Source: Dyella amyloliquefaciens
Lineage (GTDB): Bacteria > Pseudomonadota > Gammaproteobacteria > Xanthomonadales > Rhodanobacteraceae
Length of the DNA: 64,000 nucleotides
Reading direction: 5' to 3'
Assembly: GCF_004296575.1 (NCBI RefSeq)
Contig: NZ_SAYT01000002.1
Location: 673,313-737,312 of the forward strand
The notes beneath the pieces are model-generated. The model had not been told where the DNA came from, made no database searches, and saw nothing but the letters and a program-made list of their open reading frames with translations. The translations under genes and the position numbers were made by a program. Of this stretch, positions 57,764 through 64,000 are shown piece after piece. Every line of letters starts with the position of its first letter. The first letter of the stretch is position 1.

Positions 57764-58336
57764 TCACTCGCCACTTTCAGTCGACTGCGTGTCGCCGTGC
57801 ACACCTAGCGTGCGTACCTGCAATTGTTTGCCATCAGGCGTGGCCTCTGAAACCTGCAAGGCACCACCGTTGGCGGCAGCCCCCTTGGCCGTCACGATGG
57901 GGGCACCCTGGCCGTCCTCCAGTATGAACACCGTGTTGCCCTTGCCGTCGACCATCATGCCGATGCGGTCGCGGGGCACGCCTTTTTCGGAATGCTGCGC
58001 ATCCAGCCCTATCGCCACGCTGCCATTGGCCATGGTGGCCATGCCGCCACGCTCGATTCCGGTGGTGTCGTAAACGACCAAGCCGGCTACGCGGCTCTTA
58101 CGGTTCCCGCCCGCCGGATCCTCGCCAACTCGCACGCGCACCGTACCCGCGTCATCCACGGCATAAATGTGGTGGACACGTATCTCGCGCTGGACGATGC
58201 CACCAACGCCGTACCAAGCCAGGAACATCGCCACCACAAGCAACAGCAAACCGACCATACCCCAGCGTGCGCGTCGCAACGAACGCTCAAGCTGGGTCAG
58301 ACGCACATCAACGGCTTCCGGCGATACGGAGGTCAT
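57764..58336 (-). CDS. membrane-anchored protein of unknown function
   Basis: 190 residues: a short cytoplasmic N-terminus, one transmembrane helix (about 26-46, GMVGLLLLVVAMFLAWYGV), then a periplasmic beta-rich part with regular Gly-Asp turns (VRVRVGEDPAGGNRK, VVYDTTGIERGG, GMMVDGKGNTVFILEDGQGA). Resembles anchored proteins with repeated strand-turn units. AGGAAAACGC upstream of the ATG. No function known. Confidence 0.75.
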   Translation of the reverse strand: MTSVSPEAVDVRLTQLERSLRRARWGMVGLLLLVVAMFLAWYGVGGIVQREIRVHHIYAVDDAGTVRVRVGEDPAGGNRKSRVAGLVVYDTTGIERGGMATMANGSVAIGLDAQHSEKGVPRDRIGMMVDGKGNTVFILEDGQGAPIVTAKGAAANGGALQVSEATPDGKQLQVRTLGVHGDTQSTESGE

Positions 58337-58438
58337 GCGTTTTCCTTTGCGGGGTTGGGTGCGGCAGACGTTAGCACCCAGTTAGCTGTCACGACAATCA
58401 AGCCGTCAGAGCCTGCGATCAAGGAACCGAAAGCGGCG

Positions 58439-58550
58439 GATTGTCTGCCTTGGGTTACGGATTCAGCCGGTCGTTGCAACGCACTGAAGACTGCGCGAGC
58501 AGTAGGAGTGTTGCAACGACCGGCTGAATCCGCAGTCGATAGCGGACATT
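58439..58550. repeat. GTCCGC palindrome interrupted by a miniature element, copy 4
   Basis: Left part GATTGTCTGCCTTGGGTT (58439-58456), right part GTCGATAGCGGACATT (58535-58550). Read together across the 75-bp insert they give the usual arms and GTCGA loop. The insert sits in the loop. Confidence 0.6.
58458..58532. mobile_element. 75-bp miniature element with IS30-like inverted ends
   Basis: Perfect 23-bp terminal inverted repeats (58458-58480 and 58510-58532) around 29 unrelated bases; no coding capacity. The end sequence GGATTCAGCCGGTCGTTGC matches the pattern of IS30 ends (ATTCAAxxGGTCxxxGCAAC). Such a structure is either a MITE or a deleted insertion sequence. It sits in the loop of a GTCCGC palindrome. 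Confidence 0.75.
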
Positions 58551-58670
58551 AAGCGCCAGCATTGACTCAATGTTGCGATCACTGAATCTCTTATCAGCCC
58601 TCTGGCCCCATTTCTCTCACCGATCGACCCACCGAAGTATCAAGGCCGGACAAGCCCTGCCTCAGGTGAA

Positions 58671-59423
58671 TCATTCCCCGGAATTACGCACCGTCATGGG
58701 CCCCACCGTGAGGGTGTCTGCCCCCGACATCAGATCGGCCGGAACATGGTCGCAAGGTGGCGTAGCACTAAGCGCCGCGAGCAATGGCTGGTCTATCGGC
58801 TCGCCCTTGGCTCCTGTCGCACGCACCACCTTACCGGACTCATCGACGGAAACGACAACCTCGACAGGATGCTGCAACTTGAACCTTGGCATCTCCCACA
58901 GAAGATGAAAGGAACATCGCCTGGCGTACTCAGCACGCCGCATGGGCAGCCCCACCGTTGCCTCCCACTTTTTGTCCGACTCGGCGGAATCATTCTTTAT
59001 CTGGGCTTCTGACGCCTGGCTTGCCGCCCTAGCCTCGCGATCACTGGCGGTGGCAGGATGGAAGACAATCTGGATCTCTCGCTGATAGACGCTCTCAAAG
59101 CCGTGGTAAGGAAGAGGTCCGGATTGGCGCACAGCGTCGACGAGATCCGTGCGACCTACCTCGTTGAAATCACACTCCGGCAAAATCTCGACGCTCTGAA
59201 TGTCGCCTCCACGCAACTGGATGATCCGCGCCGTGCAGGCTGAGCCCGGCTCCAGTTCGGCGCTGAAGGAATAACGCTCCCAGTGCCACTGGATGACCGT
59301 AAAGATCGCCTTGGCGTAATTGCTGGATACCGAGTCAGCGACCTGGGCATGACCGTCCGTCGCCGGAATGATCGACGCTCCAGCCAACAAGGTGATTCCC
59401 GCGACGAAAAACTTCTGCCGCAC
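58671..59423 (-). CDS. secreted protein with two TonB/TolA-type C-terminal-like modules
   Basis: 250 residues from a GTG start preceded by GAGGGGGGGGGCA; signal peptide to about GHA (residue 26). YAKAIFTVIQWHWERYSF...GSACTARIIQLRGGDIQSVEI...LVDAVRQSGPLPYHGF resembles the TolA C-terminal domain. A second block, HPVEVVVSVDESGKVVRATGAKGEPIDQPLLAAL, has the TonB C-terminal pattern. Between them is a helical Glu/Ala/Lys-rich link. Role unknown; envelope located. A longer GTG start at 59447 is possible. Confidence 0.72.
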   Translation of the reverse strand: MRQKFFVAGITLLAGASIIPATDGHAQVADSVSSNYAKAIFTVIQWHWERYSFSAELEPGSACTARIIQLRGGDIQSVEILPECDFNEVGRTDLVDAVRQSGPLPYHGFESVYQREIQIVFHPATASDREARAASQASEAQIKNDSAESDKKWEATVGLPMRRAEYARRCSFHLLWEMPRFKLQHPVEVVVSVDESGKVVRATGAKGEPIDQPLLAALSATPPCDHVPADLMSGADTLTVGPMTVRNSGE

Positions 59424-59470
59424 TGCCCCCCCCCTCGCCGTTTCCACGGCATGAAACCTACGCTCCCATC

Positions 59471-59492
59471 CACCCTGGATCGAAAGCGGACC
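59471..59492. repeat. GTCCGC palindrome arm, copy 5
   Basis: CACCCTGGATCGAAAGCGGA CC: one good arm (AGCGGACC) with GATCGA loop; partner arm decayed. Confidence 0.45.
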
Positions 59493-59530
59493 ACTCGCCT
59501 AATCCAGGTGACGAACCCATGCGCCCTTTC

Positions 59531-59554
59531 GTCCGCTCCGGGTCGAGAGCGGAC
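59531..59554. repeat. GTCCGC palindrome, copy 6
   Basis: GTCCGCT then CCGGGTCGAG then AGCGGAC: perfect 7-bp arms. 12 bases after the stop of the 104-residue gene on the minus strand. Confidence 0.7.
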
Positions 59555-59566
59555 CTTTAGTACTTC

Positions 59567-59881
59567 CTACTGACCGACCTTCTCTCCGATGTAGCGCAAT
59601 AGTGGCGCCGCATGGATAAGCATGAGCGAAGGACCCTCGACCTTGATGTCACCTCCTTGCTTTCGCAAGTTAAGTAGGAATTCCCAGCTGTCACCAAGAC
59701 TTCCCACTAGATCGGCCTTTGGCACATCTTTGGTCATGTCATACAAGAGATCGCTGTCGACGTCCCAGTAGTAATCCTGGTCAAGTCGAAGTTCGGGGCC
59801 GTTTATGGCTTCAACGTGGTCCAAAAGATCGTTCACAACCCTGCGCAGCTCGCCTATGTCTACAACGGGGTACTTGATCAT
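59567..59881 (-). CDS. small acidic protein of unknown function
   Basis: 104 residues, start ATG at 59881 with AGGTGC upstream. YPVVDIGELRRVVNDLLDHVEAINGPEL then DQDYYWDVDSDLLYDMTKDVP and SLGDSWEFLLNLRKQG. The pattern resembles small immunity-type proteins, but no partner toxin is visible. No family recognised. Confidence 0.7.
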   Translation of the reverse strand: MIKYPVVDIGELRRVVNDLLDHVEAINGPELRLDQDYYWDVDSDLLYDMTKDVPKADLVGSLGDSWEFLLNLRKQGGDIKVEGPSLMLIHAAPLLRYIGEKVGQ

Positions 59882-59945
59882 TTTGCACCTGTGAAAGTCC
59901 GGATATTTCTCTGAATTCCATGAAGCCTGACGCTCAACGGCAAAG

Positions 59946-59969
59946 GTCCGCTCCGGGTCGAATGCGGAC
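59946..59969. repeat. GTCCGC palindrome, copy 7
   Basis: GTCCGCTCCGGGTCGAATGC GGAC: perfect GTCCGC / GCGGAC arms, same CCGGGTCGA centre as copy 6. Between the VOC gene and the 104-residue gene. Confidence 0.7.
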
Positions 59970-60070
59970 ACCCTCAGCATGGCAATCCCGGCGGCCGGCG
60001 GCAAGGCATCGGGCAGCTACAGTCCATTAGGCCACAGTGATTGGCGTGCGCGCGGGCGAACTACCGTTAC

Positions 60071-60505
60071 TCAGCCAAGATGCTCGGCAAGCCCGACAAT
60101 GATGCCTTCAGGCCCGCGGATGTAGGCGAGGCGGTACGAGGCCCCGTACTGCATTTGGCCAATGAGTTCGGCGCCGTGAGATTGCATGTGCGCGACGACA
60201 GCATCTATTTCGTCAACAGCAAACATGATCCGGCGCAGGCCTAGTGCGTTCACCGGCGCGTCTATAGGCCCGAACCTGACCGCGTCGGGCCTGTGGAACT
60301 TGTCCAGCTCGATGCCCTGTCCATCGGGAGTGCGCATCATGGCGATGGTGGCCCGGACGTCCTTGAGGCCGATCAGGCTGCCGACCGAAGGCCCTTCAAC
60401 GGTTGTCTGACCCTCAAGCTCAAGTCCCAGTTCGGTGAAGAACGACTTCATGGCGTCCAGGTCATCGACCACGATGAGGACGTTGTCCATTCGCTTAAGC
60501 ACCAT
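60071..60505 (-). CDS. VOC (glyoxalase/bleomycin-resistance) family protein
   Basis: 144 residues, two beta-alpha-beta-beta-beta modules: DNVLIVVDDLDAMKSFFTELGLELEG...GIELDKFH and LGLRRIMFAVDEIDAVVAHM...AYIRGPEGIIVGLAEHLG. Metal ligands typical of the fold are His/Glu at strand ends (e.g. the late Glu in GLAEHL). Reaction unknown. AGAGGAAGAGC before the ATG. Confidence 0.9.
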   Translation of the reverse strand: MVLKRMDNVLIVVDDLDAMKSFFTELGLELEGQTTVEGPSVGSLIGLKDVRATIAMMRTPDGQGIELDKFHRPDAVRFGPIDAPVNALGLRRIMFAVDEIDAVVAHMQSHGAELIGQMQYGASYRLAYIRGPEGIIVGLAEHLG

Positions 60506-60596
60506 GCTCTTCCTCTCTATCTGCCGGTGGTCTGATCCTTGATGTCTACCACGGTAGCGGTTTCATCCGATCAAGGAACCCATTTCTCCATGAGCG

Positions 60597-61127
60597 TCAG
60601 GGCTTTGCCACCAGCGCCTTCACCAGTGCGCCCTGCCATTCGTCGATCATGGCTGCGTAATGCGCGTCTGCGGTGAAGTTCGCTGCGAAAGTCTCGCCCT
60701 TGGGGGTCAAGCCGGTCAGCGTGTAGGTCACGTCGATAGCGCTGCCGTTGCCGTCTTTCGTGCAGCGCACATCGACCAGCCCGATGTTGGAGCCTTCCGC
60801 CAGACGCGCATAGCTGACACGACCCGCAGCAGGGTCGTATTCGGTGACGATCCATGTGGTGACCTGGCCGTCGGGGTGGCGTGTCTGGAATGCACTGCCC
60901 CGATGTTCGCTTCCACTCAACAGCATCGGATCCCACCCCTCCGCCCATTGCTTTTCGCCAACGGCGGTGAATAGCGGGAAGACGCGCGCGCAGGGGGCGT
61001 CCAGGTGAAAGCGACGGGTATTGGAATGAGGTTCGGAGGCCATGGCGACGCCGGTGCCGGCCAGTGCCAACCCCAGCATGCAGCTGCCCCGTAGGAGGCA
61101 GGCCATCCTATTTGGGAGTCGCGGCAT
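60597..61127 (-). CDS. secreted SRPBCC (START-like) family protein
   Basis: 176 residues: signal peptide to about residue 32 (GTGVAMASEP), then a START-like fold: FHLDAPCARVFPLFTAVGEKQWAEGWDP, FQTRHPDGQVTTWIVTEYDPAAGRVSY, TLTGLTPKG. Binds a hydrophobic ligand in relatives. Unusual in being exported. Its promoter region carries the 24-bp palindrome at 61147 and is shared with the divergent RHH-like gene. Confidence 0.82.
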   Translation of the reverse strand: MPRLPNRMACLLRGSCMLGLALAGTGVAMASEPHSNTRRFHLDAPCARVFPLFTAVGEKQWAEGWDPMLLSGSEHRGSAFQTRHPDGQVTTWIVTEYDPAAGRVSYARLAEGSNIGLVDVRCTKDGNGSAIDVTYTLTGLTPKGETFAANFTADAHYAAMIDEWQGALVKALVAKP

Positions 61128-61146
61128 GGCGGCACACACCCTACTA

Positions 61147-61170
61147 TGGTAACTTGGTACCAAGTTACCA
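61147..61170. promoter_or_regulatory. perfect 24-bp palindrome between divergent SRPBCC and RHH-like genes
   Basis: TGGTA, ACT, TGGTA and their exact complements: two TGGTA boxes 8 bases apart on each arm, no spacer at the centre. 20 bases before the SRPBCC start and 57 before the divergent small gene. Tandem short boxes suit a ribbon-helix-helix repressor. Confidence 0.7.
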
Positions 61171-61226
61171 ACATGAAAACTTCGGCGCAAGCCTATACTC
61201 ATGCGCTGTCATAGAGAGATCCTTTC

Positions 61227-61505
61227 ATGCCCGCCGCAAAAAAAAGGACGACCGCCCACTCGCCGGCCCGCCAGATAGAACGGATCCAGACCGGCGTGCG
61301 CCTGGAAAAGCGCCTGCTCAAGGTGCTGAAGGGCCTGGCCGAGTCGCTTGATCTGTCGCTGGGTGACTTGCTGGAAGGCATTGCCCTGCACGCACTGGAA
61401 AACAAGCCGCCCTTCTCTGCCGCCACGCTGAAGAAGATCACCGACCTCAAGCGTATCTATGAGCTCGACCTCTCCGCCGCGGATAGTCATCAGTTGCGTG
61501 AATGA
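61227..61505 (+). CDS. small basic protein, ribbon-helix-helix-like
   Basis: 92 residues. Basic N-terminus PAAKKRTTAHSPARQIERIQ, then TGVRLEKRLLKVLKGLAESLDLSLGDLLEGIALHALENK, which has the strand-helix-helix spacing of RHH repressors. If correct, it probably binds the palindrome just upstream and controls both itself and the SRPBCC gene. Not an antitoxin by neighbour: no toxin gene follows. Confidence 0.65.
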   Translation: MPAAKKRTTAHSPARQIERIQTGVRLEKRLLKVLKGLAESLDLSLGDLLEGIALHALENKPPFSAATLKKITDLKRIYELDLSAADSHQLRE

Positions 61506-61795
61506 CGGGGAATGCCAGCCAGGGCGGCCGTAACGTCAACCGTGCCGGCCCTGCCCGCTCGCCGTCGAAGCCAGTGGCTTGGGCGATAGACGCCGCCGGT
61601 GCATCGAGGGATGTGTCTGGCGGCGTTCTCATGGCCGCGGTAAAGCTCGCAAAAAGCTGATTAGACGCGCTGATCGAATAAACACGGATCATGCCACGCA
61701 AGCATCTCTCGGCCCGCAACACCGATCAACCTCGACCCTTATTTATTCGCCCTTGATGCACGTGCCACGCTGGGTAGAGGGCAACCCCGGCGCAC

Positions 61796-62248
61796 CTAGC
61801 GCTTGGGCTCCCAGAGCTCGACCTTGTTGCCCTCGGGATCGAGGATCCAGGCAAAGCGGCCATTGGGGTCGTTGTCGTCGCGCTTGAGGACCGTGACATG
61901 CTTGGACTGCAGGCGCACAAGCAACGCATCCATGTCATCCACGGCGTAGTCGATCATCAATCCGCTGGTCGATGGCGCGAAGTAGTTCGTTGTCGCGGGA
62001 AACATGTTCCATGCCAGTGCCGGCGGGTGATTCGGCGCGTCGTAACGGAGAGCCGCACCGCCCCAGACTTCCACTGGCATGCCAAGAACATCGCGATACC
62101 AGGCCGCGAGGGTCTTGGGATTCTTCGCCTTGAAGAAGATACCGCCCACACCGGTGATATGTCCTGCTGGCGGCGGCGACTCGGCCAGCGCCAGGCAGGG
62201 AATGGAAAGAACGGTTGCGCAAAGCAGGAAAATCGATTGCCGCTTCAT
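61796..62248 (-). CDS. secreted VOC-family protein
   Basis: 150 residues: signal peptide (MKRQSIFLLCATVLSIPCLALA), then glyoxalase-like modules GHITGVGGIFFKAKNPKTLAAWYRDVLGMPVEVW and MIDYAVDDMDALLVRLQSKHV...WILDPEGNKVELWEPKR with a metal-ligand-like Glu near the end. VOC proteins are usually cytosolic; this one is exported. GGAGGATTTGG before the ATG. Confidence 0.88.
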   Translation of the reverse strand: MKRQSIFLLCATVLSIPCLALAESPPPAGHITGVGGIFFKAKNPKTLAAWYRDVLGMPVEVWGGAALRYDAPNHPPALAWNMFPATTNYFAPSTSGLMIDYAVDDMDALLVRLQSKHVTVLKRDDNDPNGRFAWILDPEGNKVELWEPKR

Positions 62249-62521
62249 CCAAATCCTCCAGTTTGTGTGCCTTTCCCAATCCCCATGCATGGCGCGCCCG
62301 CCTGGATCGAAGGCGAGTGGTTCTTCGTACCGAAACACGGCCCATGGCTCTTCGGCTTCGAGAAAGTACTCCCGAATTCATTTCAGGTCAGCCATCGTCC
62401 CTCTCCCTGCCGCGGACCGAAGCGTAGATCGCCATCCGACGCCATGAGGGGACCCCATCCCGATACCGCTTTCCAGATACGTTGAACCGAGAGGCACTAA
62501 CCAGCTGCCAGCGACGTCGGG

Positions 62522-63418
62522 CTAGGCGCGTCGCTTCTTGCGCCCGGGCCAATGCTCCAGCGTCAGGTCCACAAACGCCCTGCTCGCCGCGCTTTGGTAC
62601 GCGCCCTTCCGCCTCAACAGCACTGCCGTGCGTTTCAGCAGGCTGGGGTTGAGCGAAATGGCGGACAGGTCGGGATGCTGCTCGGCCACCGAGGCCGGCA
62701 ACAAGGTGGAAAGACTGGTGCGCCTCACGATCTCCGTCACGGCGGTAATCGAATTGGCTTCCATCGCGACATGCGGCTGTACGGCGTGTTGGAGGCAATA
62801 GCGATCAATCTGCTCGCGCGTAGCGAACTCGCTCGAAAGCAGCACCAACGACTCGTCATTCAAGGCTTGCAGCCCGATGGTCCGCTTGCCTGCATAGGGG
62901 TGTTCCTTGCCCACGACGAGCGCCAGTGTTTCCACCAGCAGGGCCGTGGCCTCGATATCGGGAGATCGCACCTCATCGAAGGCAATGCCCACGTCGAGCT
63001 GGTCATTGCTCAGGAGTTCCTCCATGCGTTCCTGCGGCATCTCGCGCACGGTCAGCACGATATGGGGGTACCGCCGGTGAAATGCCTCGACCAAGGGGCC
63101 AATCAGGTACGAGGTGAAAGTGGGCGTCATGCCCAGGCGCAACGCGCCGCGACTGAGATCCTGCACATCGTGCAGTGCGCGCTTGCCGGCCTCGAGATCC
63201 ATCAGCGCGCGTTGCGCGTAGCGCTGATACACCTCGCCGGCATCGGTCAGGCGCGTGACCTTGCCGGTCCGTTCAAACAACGGTACGCCAAGCGCTTCCT
63301 CGAGCAGTTTTATCTGCTGCGATAGCGCCGGCTGCGAGACATGGAGTGCTTCGGCCGCACGGGTGAACCCACCGTGCTCGGCTACGGCCAGGAAGTAGTG
63401 GATGTGTCGTGAAAGCAT
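62522..63418 (-). CDS. cynR: LysR-type regulator of cyanate metabolism
   Basis: 298 residues, nearly collinear with E. coli CynR. HTH at 5-65 ([38 protein letters not shown]), effector domain with [22 protein letters not shown] and [20 protein letters not shown]. Activates the cyn genes when cyanate is bound. Divergent from cynT. Confidence 0.93.
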   Translation of the reverse strand: MLSRHIHYFLAVAEHGGFTRAAEALHVSQPALSQQIKLLEEALGVPLFERTGKVTRLTDAGEVYQRYAQRALMDLEAGKRALHDVQDLSRGALRLGMTPTFTSYLIGPLVEAFHRRYPHIVLTVREMPQERMEELLSNDQLDVGIAFDEVRSPDIEATALLVETLALVVGKEHPYAGKRTIGLQALNDESLVLLSSEFATREQIDRYCLQHAVQPHVAMEANSITAVTEIVRRTSLSTLLPASVAEQHPDLSAISLNPSLLKRTAVLLRRKGAYQSAASRAFVDLTLEHWPGRKKRRA

Positions 63419-63431
63419 GGACGCTCACTAC

Positions 63432-63446
63432 ATAAGTTATTCCTAT
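63432..63446. promoter_or_regulatory. LysR-type box between cynR and cynT
   Basis: ATAAGTTATTCCTAT: near-palindromic ATA-N9-TAT in an AT-rich patch of the divergent region, 89 bases before cynT and 14 before cynR. Fits a T-N11-A CynR site. Confidence 0.6.
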
Positions 63447-63534
63447 GACATACATAATAAATCAGTCTTTTACCTTATGCTCGGCCGCGCGTAACTTGCG
63501 CTCCATCGCCCCACCCGGGCCAGGAGCAGCAGCC

Positions 63535-64000
63535 ATGAAAGACATCATCGAAGGGTTCCTGAAGTTCCAGCGCGACGCCTTCCCCAAGCGGGCTGGCCTG
63601 TTTCGGGAGCTCGCCACGCGACAGGCACCGCGCGCGTTGTTCATTTCATGCTCCGATAGTCGCCTCGTACCGGAGCTGGTGACCCAGCGCGAGCCCGGCG
63701 ATCTCTTCGTGATTCGCAATGCCGGCAACATCGTGCCCTCCTACGGGCCGGAGCCGGGCGGTGTGTCGGCGTCGGTGGAATACGCCGTCGCGGCCCTGCG
63801 AGTGTCGGACGTCGTGATCTGCGGCCACTCCGACTGTGGCGCAATGACGGCCATCGCCTCCTGCACCTGTCTGGACCATATGCCGGCCGTCGCGAGCTGG
63901 TTGCGCTATGCCGATTCGGCCCGCGTGGTCAATGAGGCGAGGCAGCACAAGACACCTATCGAGCGCGTGCAGTCGATGGTCCGCGAGAACGTGATAGCGC
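63535..64000 (+). CDS. cynT: beta-carbonic anhydrase of the cyanate operon, 3' end outside window
   Basis: 155 codons to the window edge. Collinear with E. coli CynT: the zinc ligands Cys (CSDSR), His and Cys (GHSDCGAM) and Asp-Arg of the same loop are present. Restores bicarbonate consumed by cyanase (CynS), which is expected next but lies outside. AGGAGC upstream of the ATG. Confidence 0.95.
   Translation, partial: MKDIIEGFLKFQRDAFPKRAGLFRELATRQAPRALFISCSDSRLVPELVTQREPGDLFVIRNAGNIVPSYGPEPGGVSASVEYAVAALRVSDVVICGHSDCGAMTAIASCTCLDHMPAVASWLRYADSARVVNEARQHKTPIERVQSMVRENVIA

Larger units (their letters stand above)
58337..58670. other. 334-bp gap holding the interrupted palindrome
   Basis: Apart from the palindrome and its miniature insert (58439-58550), no gene or motif recognised. 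Confidence 0.6.

Noticed and set aside
56169-59969. GTCCGC palindromes considered as classical integron attC sites
   Set aside because: No RYYYAAC/GTTRRRY ends, arms only 6-10 bp, no intI gene in the window. Kept as an open hypothesis in the findings.

Overview
The window is high-GC bacterial chromosome from a gammaproteobacterium, most likely order Xanthomonadales and close to the Rhodanobacteraceae (Dyella, Luteibacter, Frateuria or Rhodanobacter type). This rests on gene content: an S46 dipeptidyl-peptidase, tandem OmpA porins, an OprB porin, GTAG-type REP palindromes and a PrpBCDE propionate pathway. No rRNA, tRNA, CRISPR array, transposase or complete prophage was seen. The assignment is by recognition only; no search was run.

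Layout. 0-10.5 kb: a truncated S46 peptidase gene, a periplasmic glycosidase-like gene, then tdh and kbl (threonine to glycine) split by a 1230-codon AsmA-like gene. 10.5-14.6 kb: a repeat-rich gap, an RsuA-type pseudouridine synthase and two tandem ompA-like genes, each with its own terminator. 14.7-17.8 kb: prpD, a TerC-family gene behind a yybP-ykoY (Mn2+) riboswitch, and a beta-class GST. 17.8-22.3 kb: a five-gene cluster that looks like a divergent Fap functional-amyloid secretion system (coiled-coil outer-membrane pore, C39 protease, two small secreted proteins, a silk-like Gly-rich protein). 22.7-28.1 kb: prpC-prpB, a divergent HTH-citrate-synthase fusion, and prpE. 28.2-38.6 kb: a MerR/TipAS-type regulator, mdh, an aspartate aminotransferase, small stress-membrane genes, a cyclophilin, a 3-hydroxybutyrate-oligomer hydrolase and typA. 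38.6-44.7 kb: an OprB porin, a four-unit 121-bp REP array, a methyltransferase and a DUF1800-DUF1501 pair. 44.7-46.5 kb: a PadR regulator with a membrane sensor gene. 47-54 kb: two regulators with similar winged-helix domains (one with TPRs, one with a STAND ATPase), a GST and an orphan HigA-like gene.

54-62 kb is accessory: a micro-operon of tiny genes, a GGDEF cyclase, then a run of seven small genes all on the minus strand (HExxH membrane protein, GFA, anchored unknown, TolA-like, unknown, VOC, SRPBCC). Most of the gaps between them hold a GTCCGC...GCGGAC palindrome not seen clearly elsewhere in the window. One palindrome is interrupted by a 75-bp miniature element with IS30-like ends. The window closes with cynR and the start of cynT.

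Working together: prpB, prpC, prpD and prpE give a complete propionyl-CoA to pyruvate plus succinate route, apart from the methylisocitrate-forming hydratase step, which aconitase normally covers. The HTH-citrate-synthase protein, divergent from prpB with dyads between them, is the best local candidate for its regulator. mdh and the aminotransferase serve central carbon and nitrogen flow. The Fap-like cluster, the HTH-citrate-synthase regulator and the palindrome-punctuated small-gene array are the places where something undescribed is most likely.
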